A stretch of 64,000 nt of DNA. It comes from Archilochus colubris. Its lineage: Eukaryota > Chordata > Aves > Apodiformes > Trochilidae. Position numbers and translations under genes: made by a program. The DNA is taken from contig CM041086.1 in assembly GCA_023079485.1 (NCBI GenBank), positions 18,856,401 through 18,920,400 of the forward strand, read 5' to 3'. The notes beneath the pieces were generated by a model. The model saw only the letters and a program-made list of their open reading frames with translations. It did no database searches and was not told the DNA's origin. This document shows, one piece after another, positions 14,079 through 25,612 of this stretch; position 1 is the stretch's first letter, and each line of letters opens with the position of its first letter.

Positions 14079-14184
14079 ACATGCAAGATTTCAAACTCTA
14101 ATGCAAGCAGTTATTAAAAGACATTTTGGAAACTACTTCTCATTAATTCACCTTTCCCATTTGAACTAAGCAGTTTATCTAAGA

Positions 14185-14345
14185 CACCTAATGATCTATT
14201 TGCTATACCCTGAATGCTGTACCAGTCTGTAAGTCCCACTTGGTTTCTTGATTGGTAATATTGGTGTATTGAAATCTGATTCACATTCTATCAATAGCCC
14301 TAGTTCTAAAAACCTCTCTCCAATTATTAAGGTGGCTTGTGGTAA
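14185..14345 (-). pseudogene. pol: ERV reverse-transcriptase N-terminal fragment
   Basis: Minus-strand translation shows the entry segment of a gamma-type RT: LLIECESDFNTPILPIKKPS followed by GTYRLVQ. Beyond this the frame is lost. It lies between the gag remnant at 14390-15230 and the inverted repeat. It is in the right order and on the right strand to belong to the same provirus as RNase H/integrase/env at 9830-7536. Confidence 0.75.
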
Positions 14346-14389
14346 GTGGTACTTTTATCCGTGCTTGTTCTCCTAATTTGGTCATTACT

Positions 14390-15230
14390 TGTCAAAGAGG
14401 GGCTATTGTATAGTTCTCTGGGACCTCTTTTTCCCTGTTCTCTAGGACTTTTTTCCCTCTCTCTACTTCACCCTCTCCGGTCTGAGCTTTTGTCTTTATT
14501 TCTGCCCTTTCTTCTCCAGCTTTTTCCGCCTCCAACCTAGCTTTCTCTGCTTCTAGTTTTGCCCTCTGTGCCTCAGCTTTGGCTTCTACCTTAGCTTTCT
14601 CTGCTTCTAGTCTCGCTTTCTCTGTTTCCAATTTTGCTCTTTCTTCTTCTATCTTTATCTTCTTTATCTTTCTATCTTTATCTGTCTCCCTTTCCTTTCT
14701 CTCGGTTGCCCTAGTGCAATAGGAATGGCTAGTCCCTCCTCCGGGATCATCTCCCCGGTTTTCGGTGTCTGCTCTGTTCTCTCTCTTCTTCACCCTTTTC
14801 CCTGTCTCCTACAGGGCTTTCTCTTCGTCTTTGTCTCCCCCTCTACTGGCTTTTGCGGAACACTTTTCAATTCTTCTCTTTTCTCGCTTCCCAATTCTGC
14901 GGAGCTACTGCTGCTTTCCTGTTGTGACATTGGCAGCGGTATTCCACATCCTGGCACAAGAGGCTGATATTCTTGGAGTCTAATGGTACTTTCCACTTCA
15001 CTATTTTTTCCTTTCAGCTTAAGGCATCCTTTCCCTATACTACAAGCAGCGGTCCTTAACTTCGCTGTTTTTCTGATCCCGTTCTAGGGCTAAAACAAAG
15101 GGATCTTGGGGTGTTACATTTGTTCCACAATCCTTTTGCCATTCCGGCTTATCCCTTAAAGTGAAAAACATGTCTGGATATATTACTTCATCCCACTTTT
15201 CTCGTTTACGGAGAAACACCTTGGTGTAGA
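14390..15230 (-). pseudogene. gag: ERV gag remnant with charged coiled coil
   Basis: Three minus-strand segments follow one another: 15220-15040 (EKWDEVIYPDMFFTLRDKPE, matrix-like), 14996-14790 (Ser/Pro- and Lys-rich) and 14793-14392. The last begins Arg/Asp-rich and contains heptad repeats of the type KLEAEKARLEAEKA, predicted to form a long charged helix as seen before the nucleocapsid of gamma-type Gags. Frames shift between segments. The capsid core and a zinc knuckle are not visible. At 15233 the provirus is cut off by satellite DNA, so the 5' LTR is missing. Confidence 0.65.
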
Positions 15231-15232
15231 AT

Positions 15233-18200
15233 GGTTTGCCAGTCCCGATTCTTCGGACTTTTGGGAACCCATTCAGCCATAGGGGAAAATGCCCACTTCG
15301 GGCTAGTAGATTCAAGGTTGGTGGTCAAAGAGAAACCCGCAGGCCGACTGTTGGTGGTGCTGTGGGTAGGGTTCCATGTGTGGGTAAAGGCCAGATAAAG
15401 TTTTCAGAGGTCACTCTTTGCCTTTGTTTGCCAGTCCCGATTCTTCGCACTTTTGGGACCCCATTTAGCAATAGGCATAAATGGCCGCTTTGGGCTGGTA
15501 GATTCAAGGTAGGTGGTCAAAGGGAAACCCATAGGCCGATTGTGAGTGGTGCTGTGGGTAGCGTTCCATGTGAGGGTTAAGGCGAGCCAAAGTTTTCAGT
15601 GGTCACTCTTTGCGTTTGTTTGCCAGTCCCGATTGTTCGGACTTTCGGGAACCCATTCAGCAATAGGGGAAAATGGCAGCTTCAGGCTAGTAGATTCAAG
15701 GTTGGTGGTCAAATAGAAACCTGTATGCTGACTGTTGGTGGTGCTGTGGGTAGGGTTCCATGTGAGGGTTAAGGCCAGCCAAAGTTTTAAGTGGTCACTC
15801 TTTGCATTTGTTTGCCAGTCCCGATTGTTCGGACTTTCGGGAACCCATTCAGCCATAGGGGAAAATGCCCGCTTCAGGCTGGTAGATTCAAGGTTGGTGG
15901 TCAAAGAGAAACCCGTAGGCCAACTGTTGGTGCTGCTGTGGGAAGGGTTTCATGTGAGGGTTTAGGCCTGCCATGTTTTCAGTGTTCACTCTTTGCATTT
16001 TTTTGCCAGTCCCGATTGTTTGGACTCAGGGACCCCATTAACCAATAGGGGAAAATGGCCTATTACTGCTGGTAGATTCAAGGTTGGTGGTAAAACAGAA
16101 ACCCGTAGGCGGACTATTGATGGTGCTTTGGGTAGGGTTCCATGTGAGGGTTAAGGCCAGCCAAAGTTTTCAGTGGTCACTCTTTGCATTTGTTTGCCAG
16201 TCCCGATTGTTCGGAGTTTCGGGACCCCATTCTGCAATAGGGGAAAATGGGAGCTTCGGGCTGGTAGATTCAAGGTTGGTGGTCAAACATAAACCCCTAG
16301 GCCGACTGGGGGTGGTGCTGTGGGTAGGGTTCCATATAAGGCTTAAAGCCAGCCAAAGTTTTCAGTGGTCACTCTTTGCATTTGTTTGCCAGTCCTCACA
16401 GTTCGGACTTTCGGGACCTCAGTAAGCCATATGGGAATTTGGCCGCTTCGGTCTGGTAGATTCAAGGTTGGTTGTCAAAGAAAAACCCGTAGGCCGACTG
16501 TTGGTGGTGCTGTGGGTAGGGTTCCATGTGAGGGTTAAGGCCAGCGAAAGTTTTTAGTGGTCAATCTTTGCATTTCTTTTCGTGTCCTGATTGTTCGGAC
16601 TTTCGGGACCCTATTCAGCAATAGGGAAAATGGCCGCTTCGAGCTGGTAGATTCAAGGTTGGTGGTCAAACAGAACCCCATAGGCCGACTGTTGGTTGTG
16701 CTGTGGGTAGGGTTGCATGTGAGGGTTAAGGCCAGCCAAAGTTTTTAGTGGTCACTCTTTGCATTTGTTTGCCAGTCCCGATTGTTCGGACTTTCGGGAC
16801 CCCATTCAGCAATAGGGGAAAATGGCCTCTTAGGGCTTGTAGATTCAAGGTTGGTGGTCAAACAGAAACCTGTATGCTGACTGTTAGTGGTGCTGTGGGT
16901 AGGGTTCCATGTGAGGGTTAAGGCCAGCCAAAGTTTTAAGTGGTCACTTTTTGCATTTGTTTGCTAGTCCCGATTGTTTGGACTTTCGGGACCCCATTCA
17001 GCAATAGGGGAATTTGGCCTCTTTGGGCTGGTAGATTCAAGGTTTGTGGTCAAAGAGAAACCCGTAGGCGGACTTTTGGTGGTACTGTAGGTAGGGTTCC
17101 ATGTGAGGGCTAAGGCCAGCCAAAGTTTTCAGTGGTCACTCTTTGCATTTGTTTGCCAGTCACCATTGTTCGGACTTTTGGGACCCCATTCAGTAATAGG
17201 GGAAAATGGCCTATTACTGCTGGTAGATTCAAGGTTGGTGGTCAAACAGAAACCTGTATGCTGACTGTTAGTGGTGCTGTGGGTAGGGTTCCATGTGAGG
17301 GTTAAGGCCAGCCAAAGTTTTAAGTGGTCACTTTTTGCATTTGTTTGCTAGTCCCGATTGTTTGGACTTTCGGGACCCCATTCAGCAATAGGGGAATTTG
17401 GCCTCTTTGGGCTGGTAGATTCAAGGTTTGTGGTCAAAGAGAAACCCGTAGGCGGACTTTTGGTGGTGCTGTGGGTAGGGTTCCATGTGAGGGTTTAGGC
17501 CAGCCAAAATTTTCAGTGGTCACTCTTTGCATTTGTTTGCCAGTCCCAATTCTGCGTACTTTCGGGACCCCATTCAGGAATAGGGGAAAATGGGAGCTTC
17601 GGGCTGGTTGATTCAAGATTGGTAGTCAAAGGAAACCCGTAGGCCGATTGATGGTGGTGCTGTGGGTAGGGTTCCATCTGAGGGTTAAGGCCAGCCAAAG
17701 TTTTCAGAGGTCACTCTTTGCATTTGTTTGCCAGTCCCGATTGTTCGGACTTTTGGGACCCCATTGAGCTGCAGGGGAAAGTGGCCGCTTTGGGCTGGTA
17801 GATTCAAGGTTGGTGGAAAAACGGAAACCCGCAGGCCCACTCTTGGTGGTGCTGTGGGTAGGGTTTCATGTGAGGGTTAAGGCCAACCAACGTTTTTAGT
17901 GGTCACTCCTTGCACTTGTTTGCCAGTCCCAATTGTTCGGACTTCCGGGACCCTATTCAGCAATAGGTAAAATGGCCGCTTCGGGCTCGTAGATTCAAGG
18001 TTGGAGGTCAAACGAAAAACCCTAGGCCGACTGTTGGTGGTGCTGTGGGTAGGGATCCATATGAGCGTGAAGGCCAGCAAAAGTTTTCAGTGGTTACTCT
18101 TTGCGTTTGTTTGCCAGTTCGATTGTTTGGACTTTCGGGACCTCAGTTAGGAATTGGGGAAAATGGCCGCTTCGGGCTGGTGGGTTCAAGGTTGGTGGTC

Positions 18201-20095
18201 AAACGCAAACCCGTAGGTCCACTGTTGTTCCTGCTGTGTGTAGGGTTCCATGTGAGGGTTAAGGCCAGCCAAAGTTTTCAGTAGTCACTCTTTGCATTTG
18301 TTTGCCAGTCCCGATTGTTCGGACTTTCGGGACCCCATTCAGCAATAGTGGAAAATGGGAGCTTCGGACTGGTACATTCATGGTTGATGGTCAACCGGAA
18401 ACCCGTAGGCAGACTGTTGGTGTTGCTGTGGGTAGGGTTCCATGTGAGGGTTAAGGCCAGTCAAAGTTTTCAGTGGTCACTCTTTGCATTTGTTTCCCAG
18501 TCCCAATTGTCTGGACTTTCGAGAGCCCATTCAGCAATAGGGAAAATAGCCGCTTCAGGCTGGTAGATTCAAGGTTGGTGGTCAATCAGAAACCCCTAGG
18601 CCGACTTTTGGTGGTGCTGTGGGTAGGGTTCCATGAGAGGGTTAAGGCCAGACAAAGTTTTCAGTGGTCAGTCTTTGAATCTCTTTGCCATTCCCAATTG
18701 TTCAGAGTGTGGGGACCCCATGCGGCAATAGGGGAAAAAGGCCACTTCGGGCTGGTAGATTCAAGGTTGGTGGTAAAACGGAAACCCGTAGGCCGACTGT
18801 TGGTGCTGCTGTGGGTAGGGTTCCATTATAGGGTTAAGGCTAGCTCAAATTTTCAGTAGTCACTCTTTGCATTTGTTTGCCAGTCCTGATTGTTCGGACT
18901 TTCAGAACCCCACTCAGCAATAGGTTAAAACGGCTGTTTGGGGATGGTAGATTCAAGGTTGGTGGTCAAACGGAAACCCGTAGGCTGACTTTTGGTGGTG
19001 CTGTGGGTGGGGTTCCATGTGAGGCTTTAGGCCAGCCAAAGTTTTCAGTGGTCATTCTTTGCATTTGTTTCCCAGTCCCAAGTGTTCGTACTCTTGGCAA
19101 CCCATGCGGCAATAGGGTAAAATGGCCGCTTCGGGCTCGTAGATTCAAGGTTGGTGGTCAAACGGAAACCCCTAGGCTGACTGTTGGTGCTGCTGTGGGT
19201 AGGGCTCCATGAGAGGGTTAAGGCTTGCTCAAGTTTTCAATAGTCAACATTTGCATTTGTTTGCCAGTCCCGATTATTCGGACTTTCGGAACCTTATTCA
19301 CCAATAGGGGAAAATGGTCTCTTAGGGCTGGTAGATTCAAGGTTGCTGGTCAAATGGAAATCCGTAGGCCGACTGTTGGTTGTGTTGTGTGTAGGGTTCC
19401 ATGAGAGGGTTAAGGCCAGCCAAAGTTTTCCGTGGTCACTCTTTCCATTTGTTTGCCAGTCCCGATTGTTCGGACTTTCGGGACCCCATTCAGCAATAGG
19501 GGAAAATGGGAGCTTCTGGCTGGTAGATTCAAGCTTGGTGGTCAAACGGAAAGCCGTAGGCCGACTGTAGTGGTGCTGTGGGTAGGGTTCCATGTGAGGG
19601 TTAAGGCTAGCCCAAGTTTTCAGCGGTCACTCTTTGCATTTGTTTGCCAGTTCGATTGTTCGGACTTTCGGGATCCGATTCAGCAATATGGGACAATGGC
19701 CGCTTTGGGCTGGTAGATTCAAGGTTTGTGGTCAAATTCAAACTCGTAGGCCGACTGTTGATGGTGCTGTGGGTCGGGTTCCATGTGAGGGTTAAGGCCA
19801 GCCAAAGTTTTCCGTGGTCACTCTTTGCATTTATTTGCCAGTCCCGATTGTTCAGACTTTTGGGGACCCCATTGACCAATAGGGGAAAATGGCCGCTTTG
19901 GGCTTGTGGTTTCGAGGTTGGTGGTCAAAGAAAAACCTTTAGGCCGACTGTTGGTGGTGCTATGGGTAGGGTTCAATGTGAGGGTTAAGGCCAGCCAAAG
20001 TTTTCAGTGGTCACTCTTTGCATTTGTTTGCCAGTCCTGATTGTTCGGACTTTCGGGAACCCATTCAGCAATAGGGGAAAATGGCCGCTTCGGGC
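15233..20095 (+). repeat. 191-192 bp satellite array, second block
   Basis: About 25 forward copies of the monomer seen at 1-3046. Successive AGTCCC anchors lie at 15241, 15433, 15625, 15817, 16008, 16199 and 16391. Monomers differ clearly from one another, but a two-monomer block recurs nearly unchanged 384 bases apart (16868 and 17252 onward). The array is cut at 20095 by an LTR. Confidence 0.95.
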
Positions 20096-20520
20096 TGTGG
20101 GGCAGTACAGCCTCGGACTGTCAGCACCAAACAATTGCTTATAGAACAATTTCAACATAATCTTTGGGCTATGTGCAAGGACAGTGCTTCTTAGAGCATT
20201 TTTTTTAACCACAAGGAACAGTCTGTTAGAACCCTGGAAGGTTAAGGAGTAAGCAAGACGACTAGATTAAGGGACTCCACACGATTGCAACATCTACAAA
20301 GAAGCTCGAATGTGTGAAAGATAAGCTTTGTTAGTTAATTGTTGCTAAATGCTTTGTAGCCAATCAAGTTAAAACGTGTGTAACGAGATGTAGAAATCAC
20401 CAATCAGCAATATGTATACGTGGCATTAGCTCTTAAATTAGTGTATAAATATCGCCTTCTGATTCAATAAAGTTGGACATTTGTTTGCATCAAACTGGGT
20501 CCCCGTCTCGGACTGCGACA
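20096..20520 (+). mobile_element. 5' LTR of a beta-like ERV
   Basis: Starts TGTGGGG, directly replacing satellite sequence after CTTCGGGC, and ends CGACA. It contains TATAAATA (20444-20451) and AATAAA (20466-20471). A TGGTGACC primer-binding site follows at 20523, similar at its first eight bases to the tRNA-Trp site of avian leukosis-type viruses. Its sequence differs from the LTRs at 24201 and 25613, so it is a different family. Confidence 0.85.
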
Positions 20521-20718
20521 AATGGTGACCTCAACCTTGGGCGGACTGAAGAAAATTGCTGAAGATTATTGAAGATTATTGAAAATTATCCAGTCGCAGG
20601 TCTCCAAGAACTTAGGATTGAAGAAGAAAGGCTGAAAGGAAGCCGATAATTGTGGTGCACCTTTGTCACCTCCTCGCGATTGGTAGGTGAAGCTTGGAGA
20701 AACTTCCTTCTTTTTGTT

Positions 20719-22230
20719 ATGGGTTCAAAAGAAGAACGAGACGTTTATTATACTTTAAAGACTTTACTTAATAAGGATAAAAAAGTTATATCGGGCCATG
20801 ATCTAAAACTAGTTTTAAAATGGACCCTTGAGCATTTTCCTGACATCAATTCGGTCTCTATTTATGACCCTACATTTTGGGACGAGGTCGGAGTTAAATT
20901 ATGGGATGCCACTACACGGGGCAATAATGAAACCGCCAAACTCTTAGCACCTTGGCGAACATTTTTTGAAATTTTAAAAGGAAAAGAGTCTACTACTTCA
21001 TCTGCCCCCCCTTCTGCCCCCCTGCTTCCAACCACTGCCGCTATGGTGAATGCGGATTTGGACCCAGAACCCTTTGACCCTGGGGGTTGGATGAAAAGTA
21101 AAAATGGGACCGAGAAGCAAAACCAGAAGCGACCGAAAACACCACCAGAATCATCGGAGTTCCCAGAGGGAGAGAAGCCGGAGAACACAGGCGAGGAATC
21201 TTGGAATGCAGACTCCCGACCTTGCGCCCGCCTGCCGCGGCTCCCGACTGCTCTGCCACCTTTCCACCTCGAAAGCTTGATTTATCTTCTTAACCACAGT
21301 TGCCATCAATTAATCCTCTGCTTCACCTGTCAACACCATCAGTGCCTGCTATAGAGCAACAATCAAGGAAGGAACTGGGACTCAGAGACAAGCAACTACG
21401 GGAACTGCTGAAGAAGCTGAAAGAACTGGAGACCAAGGATGAGTATACCCCTGAAAAAACTCTAGTTTTTGCTCCAGGGAACATCCCGAACAATGGGGCA
21501 CTAATCCCTTTTTACCCCCTGATCCGTTCCCTATTCCTGCTCCTATTTCCCTTAGCCCTCTAACACCCACTGCTCTACCTCTTGCAGATCCGTCATGGGG
21601 AGGGGTAGTGGGGGGGGTGGTAGTGTGTATCCAGTAACTAGATGGAAGGGAATTATCAAAATGCTATAGTTGAAGGAGAAATGGTTCCCAATATGAGTCC
21701 GATGGTTTTCCAGTGATTGTGGGACCAGGATAAGGAGGTCAATGGGTTGCATTAGATTGGAAAATGATAAAGGAAGTCGAAGTTGCCATTGCACAGTATG
21801 GTTTGAAATCGGTTTGAGTCATTTACTCAATTTCTTTTGCAACATCTTTTTACTGCTCAGTTGTTGATGCCATATGACACAAAAATGCTCATTAATACTC
21901 TGTTAACTCTTTCTCAACAATTGCAATTTCATCATAAATGGTAAATGCTATGTGAAAATGCAGCTGTGATTCGTAGACAGAACACCGATGCATTACACAG
22001 AGTGCAAGCACAAATGTTACTGGGTGCTTGTCCTTTTGTACATTCAGATTTGCAGGCATGGTTTCAAACTGAAGTGTTACAACTTTCACAAGAATTGGCG
22101 TATAAAGCTTTGCAAATTGTTGCGTATGTTGTCAGCGTATGACAATGCTAATGAAAAAACTAAAAGTGCATTAAGACTACTCCCAAAAAGGTGCTACAGC
22201 AGCCCAGTTCTTAGAAGCTGCTTAAGGTAA
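20719..22230 (+). pseudogene. gag: Beta-type ERV gag, decayed
   Basis: The likely original start is ATG at 20719, giving MGSKEERDVYYTLKTLL with a myristoylation-type MGS N-terminus. A matrix-like domain of about 90 residues follows, then a Pro/Ser-rich segment (about 21000-21290). A Gln/Lys-rich helical segment in another frame (21300-21470) and capsid-like sequence (from about 21600) come next, broken by many stops (for example WKMIKEVEVAIAQYG at about 21755). It follows LTR, primer site and leader in proper order. No protease, pol or complete capsid remains. Confidence 0.75.
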
Positions 22231-22740
22231 CGATGCTTAAGATAAAGCTGCTTAAGAACCATCATTGCAATATAGTTCTCAATATTGGTGTATATTGTGG
22301 TGCATGGTACACTGGTGTTTCATACAGAGATAAAAAAACTTTGTTGGTAATTATACTTGCAGTTTTGGTTTAGGAAATTGTACCATTTCATTTTGTTTCA
22401 GGGTAACTTCACCAGATTTTAGTAGCAATATCATTTCATTTTCATTGTATCTTCTAGTGGTTGTTGTTAGTTTTCTTATATATCGGTGAGAAGTAAGACA
22501 AAAAACACAGTTATGAGAATGAGTATGCCTTTTTGGAGGCTGAAAGTTGCTGCAGAGAGTGAGAGCTGCTCCTCGTACAGAGAGCACCCCCACTCCTGCC
22601 TCCGCAGCCGCTTCTCGCCCCCCCTGCACACACTGCTGCTGCTCAGAAAATGAGCCCTGCTGCAGACACCACAGCAGAGACAAAACAAAAAACAAAACAA
22701 AAAAACAAACAAACAAACAAAAAAGTGTGTGCGCCTTTGC
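22231..22740. other. Unassigned, with A-rich microsatellite
   Basis: No coding homology recognised. It includes an (AAAC)n-like tract at about 22680-22722. It probably belongs to the ERV mosaic on both sides. Confidence 0.4.
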
Positions 22741-23450
22741 TGTTTATAGGCTTGGAATTTTGTCTCTAAACAATTTTATTAGGCCTTTTTGGGCTTCAAT
22801 TTGGCAACCATGGAGGAAACTAGGACTCCACCGTGCTGTGATCCGGGAGGGGTCTGGGGATGGTTTTGGGGCCCTCCGATGAATTTTTGTCGGATAAGCC
22901 TCCTCTACCCCCTTGGTTCTATGCGCCAGTGGACATCTGAACTTCCTCATACTAAGAAGTTGTTTAAGTCCTTCCACTGCAGTGTGAAATGTGCTTTTAG
23001 TATTGTGTTGTATTGATAACAGGTTTTTGTTAATGTTGTAATTCAGGTGATCGTTTATATTTTGATTATGGGATGCCTCTTCTATATGTTGATTGTTGGT
23101 TATGCTATTTTGTTGCACTGCTAAGCAGATGAACTTAACTTCTGGTATTGTAACACAGATGCTAAAAGATGTTGATAGTGTCAGACATGAAGTTTTACAA
23201 AGTCGTGCTGCCACTGACTTGTTATTGTTAGCTTTTAGGTTATGTTTGTGAAGACTTAGATGTAGTGTATTTGCATAAGCTTAGCTTCAGAGTCAATTCA
23301 CAACCAAAAGCGATTGATTAAGATAACATGAAAAAATTAACTGTTGCATATACTGGGTTAAATGAATGGTTAAATCATTTAAGGACATGGGGATAGCTTA
23401 GAGATTTCATTAGACAAGGTTTATCAAGTATATTTGTTATTATTGGTTTT
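22741..23450 (+). pseudogene. env: ERV env remnant with immunosuppressive-domain relic
   Basis: At about 23160-23230 the forward strand reads MLKDVDSVRHEVLQSRAATD followed by LLLL, recognisable as the helix and immunosuppressive-domain region of a retroviral transmembrane subunit. A weak repeat of the membrane-proximal segment (RQGLSSIFVII) follows at about 23410. Stops and frameshifts are frequent. A possible leader region with Pro-rich sequence lies at 22800-22960. Confidence 0.6.
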
Positions 23451-23684
23451 CATAAAAAAAAAAATTAACTTCAGTTAGGTAGTGTCACTACTCTGCTTTT
23501 ATGGAAACTCCAGATATTTTAAAACACCTTACTTTGATGGGCACATTGATTATAATTTGATCTATTATTTAAGAGAAGAGTTTAAAAGATACTCAAAGCT
23601 GCACTGCAAAACACTGTATACTATGCAGGGAGTGGTGTGATAGAAAGAAATTTCTTCAAGTTTAGTCTGAAACCATTGGAATAC

Positions 23685-23738
23685 ATGATTCGATAATAAA
23701 GCCTTTTTCATTTAATTCAAAAAAAAAAAAAAAAAAAA
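23685..23738 (+). other. Poly(A) signal plus 20-base A run
   Basis: AATAAA at about 23695 is followed within about 20 bases by an uninterrupted run of 20 A (23719-23738). This is the signature of a reverse-transcribed polyadenylated RNA end. The upstream env-containing stretch may therefore be a retrocopied transcript and not a proviral remnant. Confidence 0.6.
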
Positions 23739-23933
23739 GGAAAGAAAAGGGGAGAGCTTATACCCTCATGAGAAGAAAAAAGAGTGTGACCTCATGAGAG
23801 AACTAATGACTTATCAATAACAATTGTGATCAAACTGGTCAATGCAACAATTATGCCTAGAAAATAAGGGAAAGTTTGAAATTTGGGTTTCTTGCTGTTT
23901 CATTTGTATCATACATAGCAACAGGAAAAGCCT

Positions 23934-24128
23934 TTGGTAAGAATTGATAAAAATCATAAAATATGCCAGTTAGCTTGTTGGCTTACAGATTTAATTAGGC
24001 AAGGCTTATCAATTATATATCTTATTATTGCTTTTATATTACTAGTATGTTATATAGTATATATGTTATTATTTCTTTTGCATTATTGGTATGTTACTGC
24101 TTTTGCATTATTAGTATGCTGGTTATGA
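23934..24128 (+). pseudogene. env: ERV env membrane anchor fragment
   Basis: A 64-residue open segment with LTDLIRQGLSIIYLIIAF followed by a long hydrophobic stretch: the membrane-spanning end of a retroviral transmembrane subunit. A related but shorter segment is seen at about 23410, so this piece appears twice. It lies just upstream of a polypurine tract and LTR. Confidence 0.65.
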
Positions 24129-24200
24129 CAATATATCATTAGCATGTTATCTTACGTAATGAAATAAGTCAGAATTGCTCAAAAAACAAAAAGGGGAATA

Positions 24201-24545
24201 TGTTGGGGAAACAGTTCAGAAATATACAGGTTGTGAGCAATCCTGACTTACTTCAATTTAGGCCACATTAGGTTAATGGTTATTGAGGCCTAGTTAGAGG
24301 CTTTCTGAGAATGAGCTAATGGGAAAGAGATAACTTAATTGGCAACAGAAGAGGAAAATAATTATGTGAGAAGAATCTTTTCGTGAGAATGGTATGTGTA
24401 ATTGGAATACAAAGCCACATGCATGATAAGATGGTGTAAACAAGACCTCTATATAAAGTGAGTGCAAGTTGTTAATAAACGATTTCATACAATCATATTG
24501 ATGTGCACGTGGAATCCTTAAGCCTCCGCAGACTGTTTTCCCACA
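24201..24545 (+). mobile_element. ERV LTR (345 bp)
   Basis: Preceded by polypurine tract AAAAAGGGGAA (24188-24198). Starts TGTTGGGGAAA and ends TTTTCCCACA, giving imperfect terminal inverted repeats. It contains TATATAAA (24450-24457) and AATAAA (24474-24479). TGG follows immediately, and a TGGGGCTCGTGTT stretch at about 24584 resembles a tRNA-Pro primer site. The element thus has both a 3'-LTR signal on its left and 5'-LTR signals on its right. Confidence 0.75.
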
Positions 24546-24619
24546 TGGGCCCATGGTTGAGATGTTCCCCCTGATGGCCCACTGGGGCTCGTGTTGGGGT
24601 GCTGGGGGACTTGCCCCAG

Positions 24620-24850
24620 GAACAGGGGTGCAGCGGCAGCGGTGCGGCTGTCGCCGGGGTCCGCACGCGGTTCCGCCGAGGAGTGGCCCTGGGGACTGCC
24701 CCCGGGCCTGCGCCCTGCCTCGGCCGGTGCCTAAACGAGTGCAGCGGCTGCGGTAGCGGCGCGGCCGTCGCCAGGGTCGTCACACGGTTCCGCCGAGGAG
24801 TGGCCCTGAGGATTGCGCCGGGCCGGCGCCCCGCCTCGGCCGGCGCTTGG
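24620..24850 (+). repeat. GC-rich tandem duplication in ERV leader
   Basis: A GC-rich unit of roughly 112 bases (GCGGTTCCGCCGAGGAGTGG near 24670 and again near 24788) is present twice in tandem with moderate divergence. It follows the LTR and probably belongs to the untranslated leader. The open frames here are artefacts of composition. Confidence 0.7.
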
Positions 24851-25600
24851 ACGAGTAAAACTCGGCAAAAAGCGGCAGGCACGGCTCTTGGTCGCAGCAG
24901 AGAGAGAAAAAAAACCCTAACCCTGAGGTTTTGTTATGCGCGTTCCTTGATTGTCCACTTAAACGGTGGGTTACACGGTGCCCTCTTTCACGGGAAGGGA
25001 GGATTGGAGGCTGTTAATTTAAGGGTTGTTGGAGTCTTGTATGTCACCCCGGAACACACTTATCTTGCCGGTTAAGAAATCTGCCTTAATGTCTTAAGCC
25101 TTCCTAAAATTTCTGGTTGTAGATTTGTTCAGAATTTGCTTTTCCTGTTTTTAAGAACCGCCTCCGGTATTATGAGCACCCTGTTATGGAACTTTGTAAA
25201 TCCTCTGGTTGTGATTGTGGATCCTTTTTTTGTGATTACTCTGTGAAACTGTTGTGTGGATTGCACCTAATTTTGTCCAGGATAAGACACAAATTAAGCG
25301 CACCCCAGGAGCCGGGTAAATTGTCCTGTATCCCTTGAAGAGTACTGCGTGCTGCCGAGAAGATAACATTCCCCGGCGTTGCTTGCTAAAGAACGGCCGG
25401 TGGAGAGGCAGAAGAGTACAGGTGGTGGGCAATCACAGGATGGGAGTCTTAATACCAGTAAGGGTGTCTAATGTGCAGACATTAGAATCATATTGGTGCC
25501 CTGTTGCTTATGTGGGTAGGCCTTATTGCAACTATCCTGGACATTATTACTGTGCGTATTGGGGTTGTCCTGACATTCCTGCAACAAAACAATAAAAATG
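24851..25600 (+). pseudogene. env: ERV internal region with env surface-subunit fragment
   Basis: Mostly unassigned ERV interior. At 25490-25594 the forward frame reads [16 protein letters not shown], the Cys-rich motif typical of the N-terminal part of gamma-type surface subunits. It then runs straight into a stop and the polypurine tract, so most of env has been deleted internally. Confidence 0.55.
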
Positions 25601-25612
25601 GAAAGGGGGGAT

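Noticed and set aside
15241..15275. True CENP-B box
   Set aside because: The spacing between TTCG and CGGG is one base short, so it is reported only as box-like.
24908..24920. CCCTAACCCT, telomere-like
   Set aside because: Fewer than two full units; chance in a C/A-rich context.
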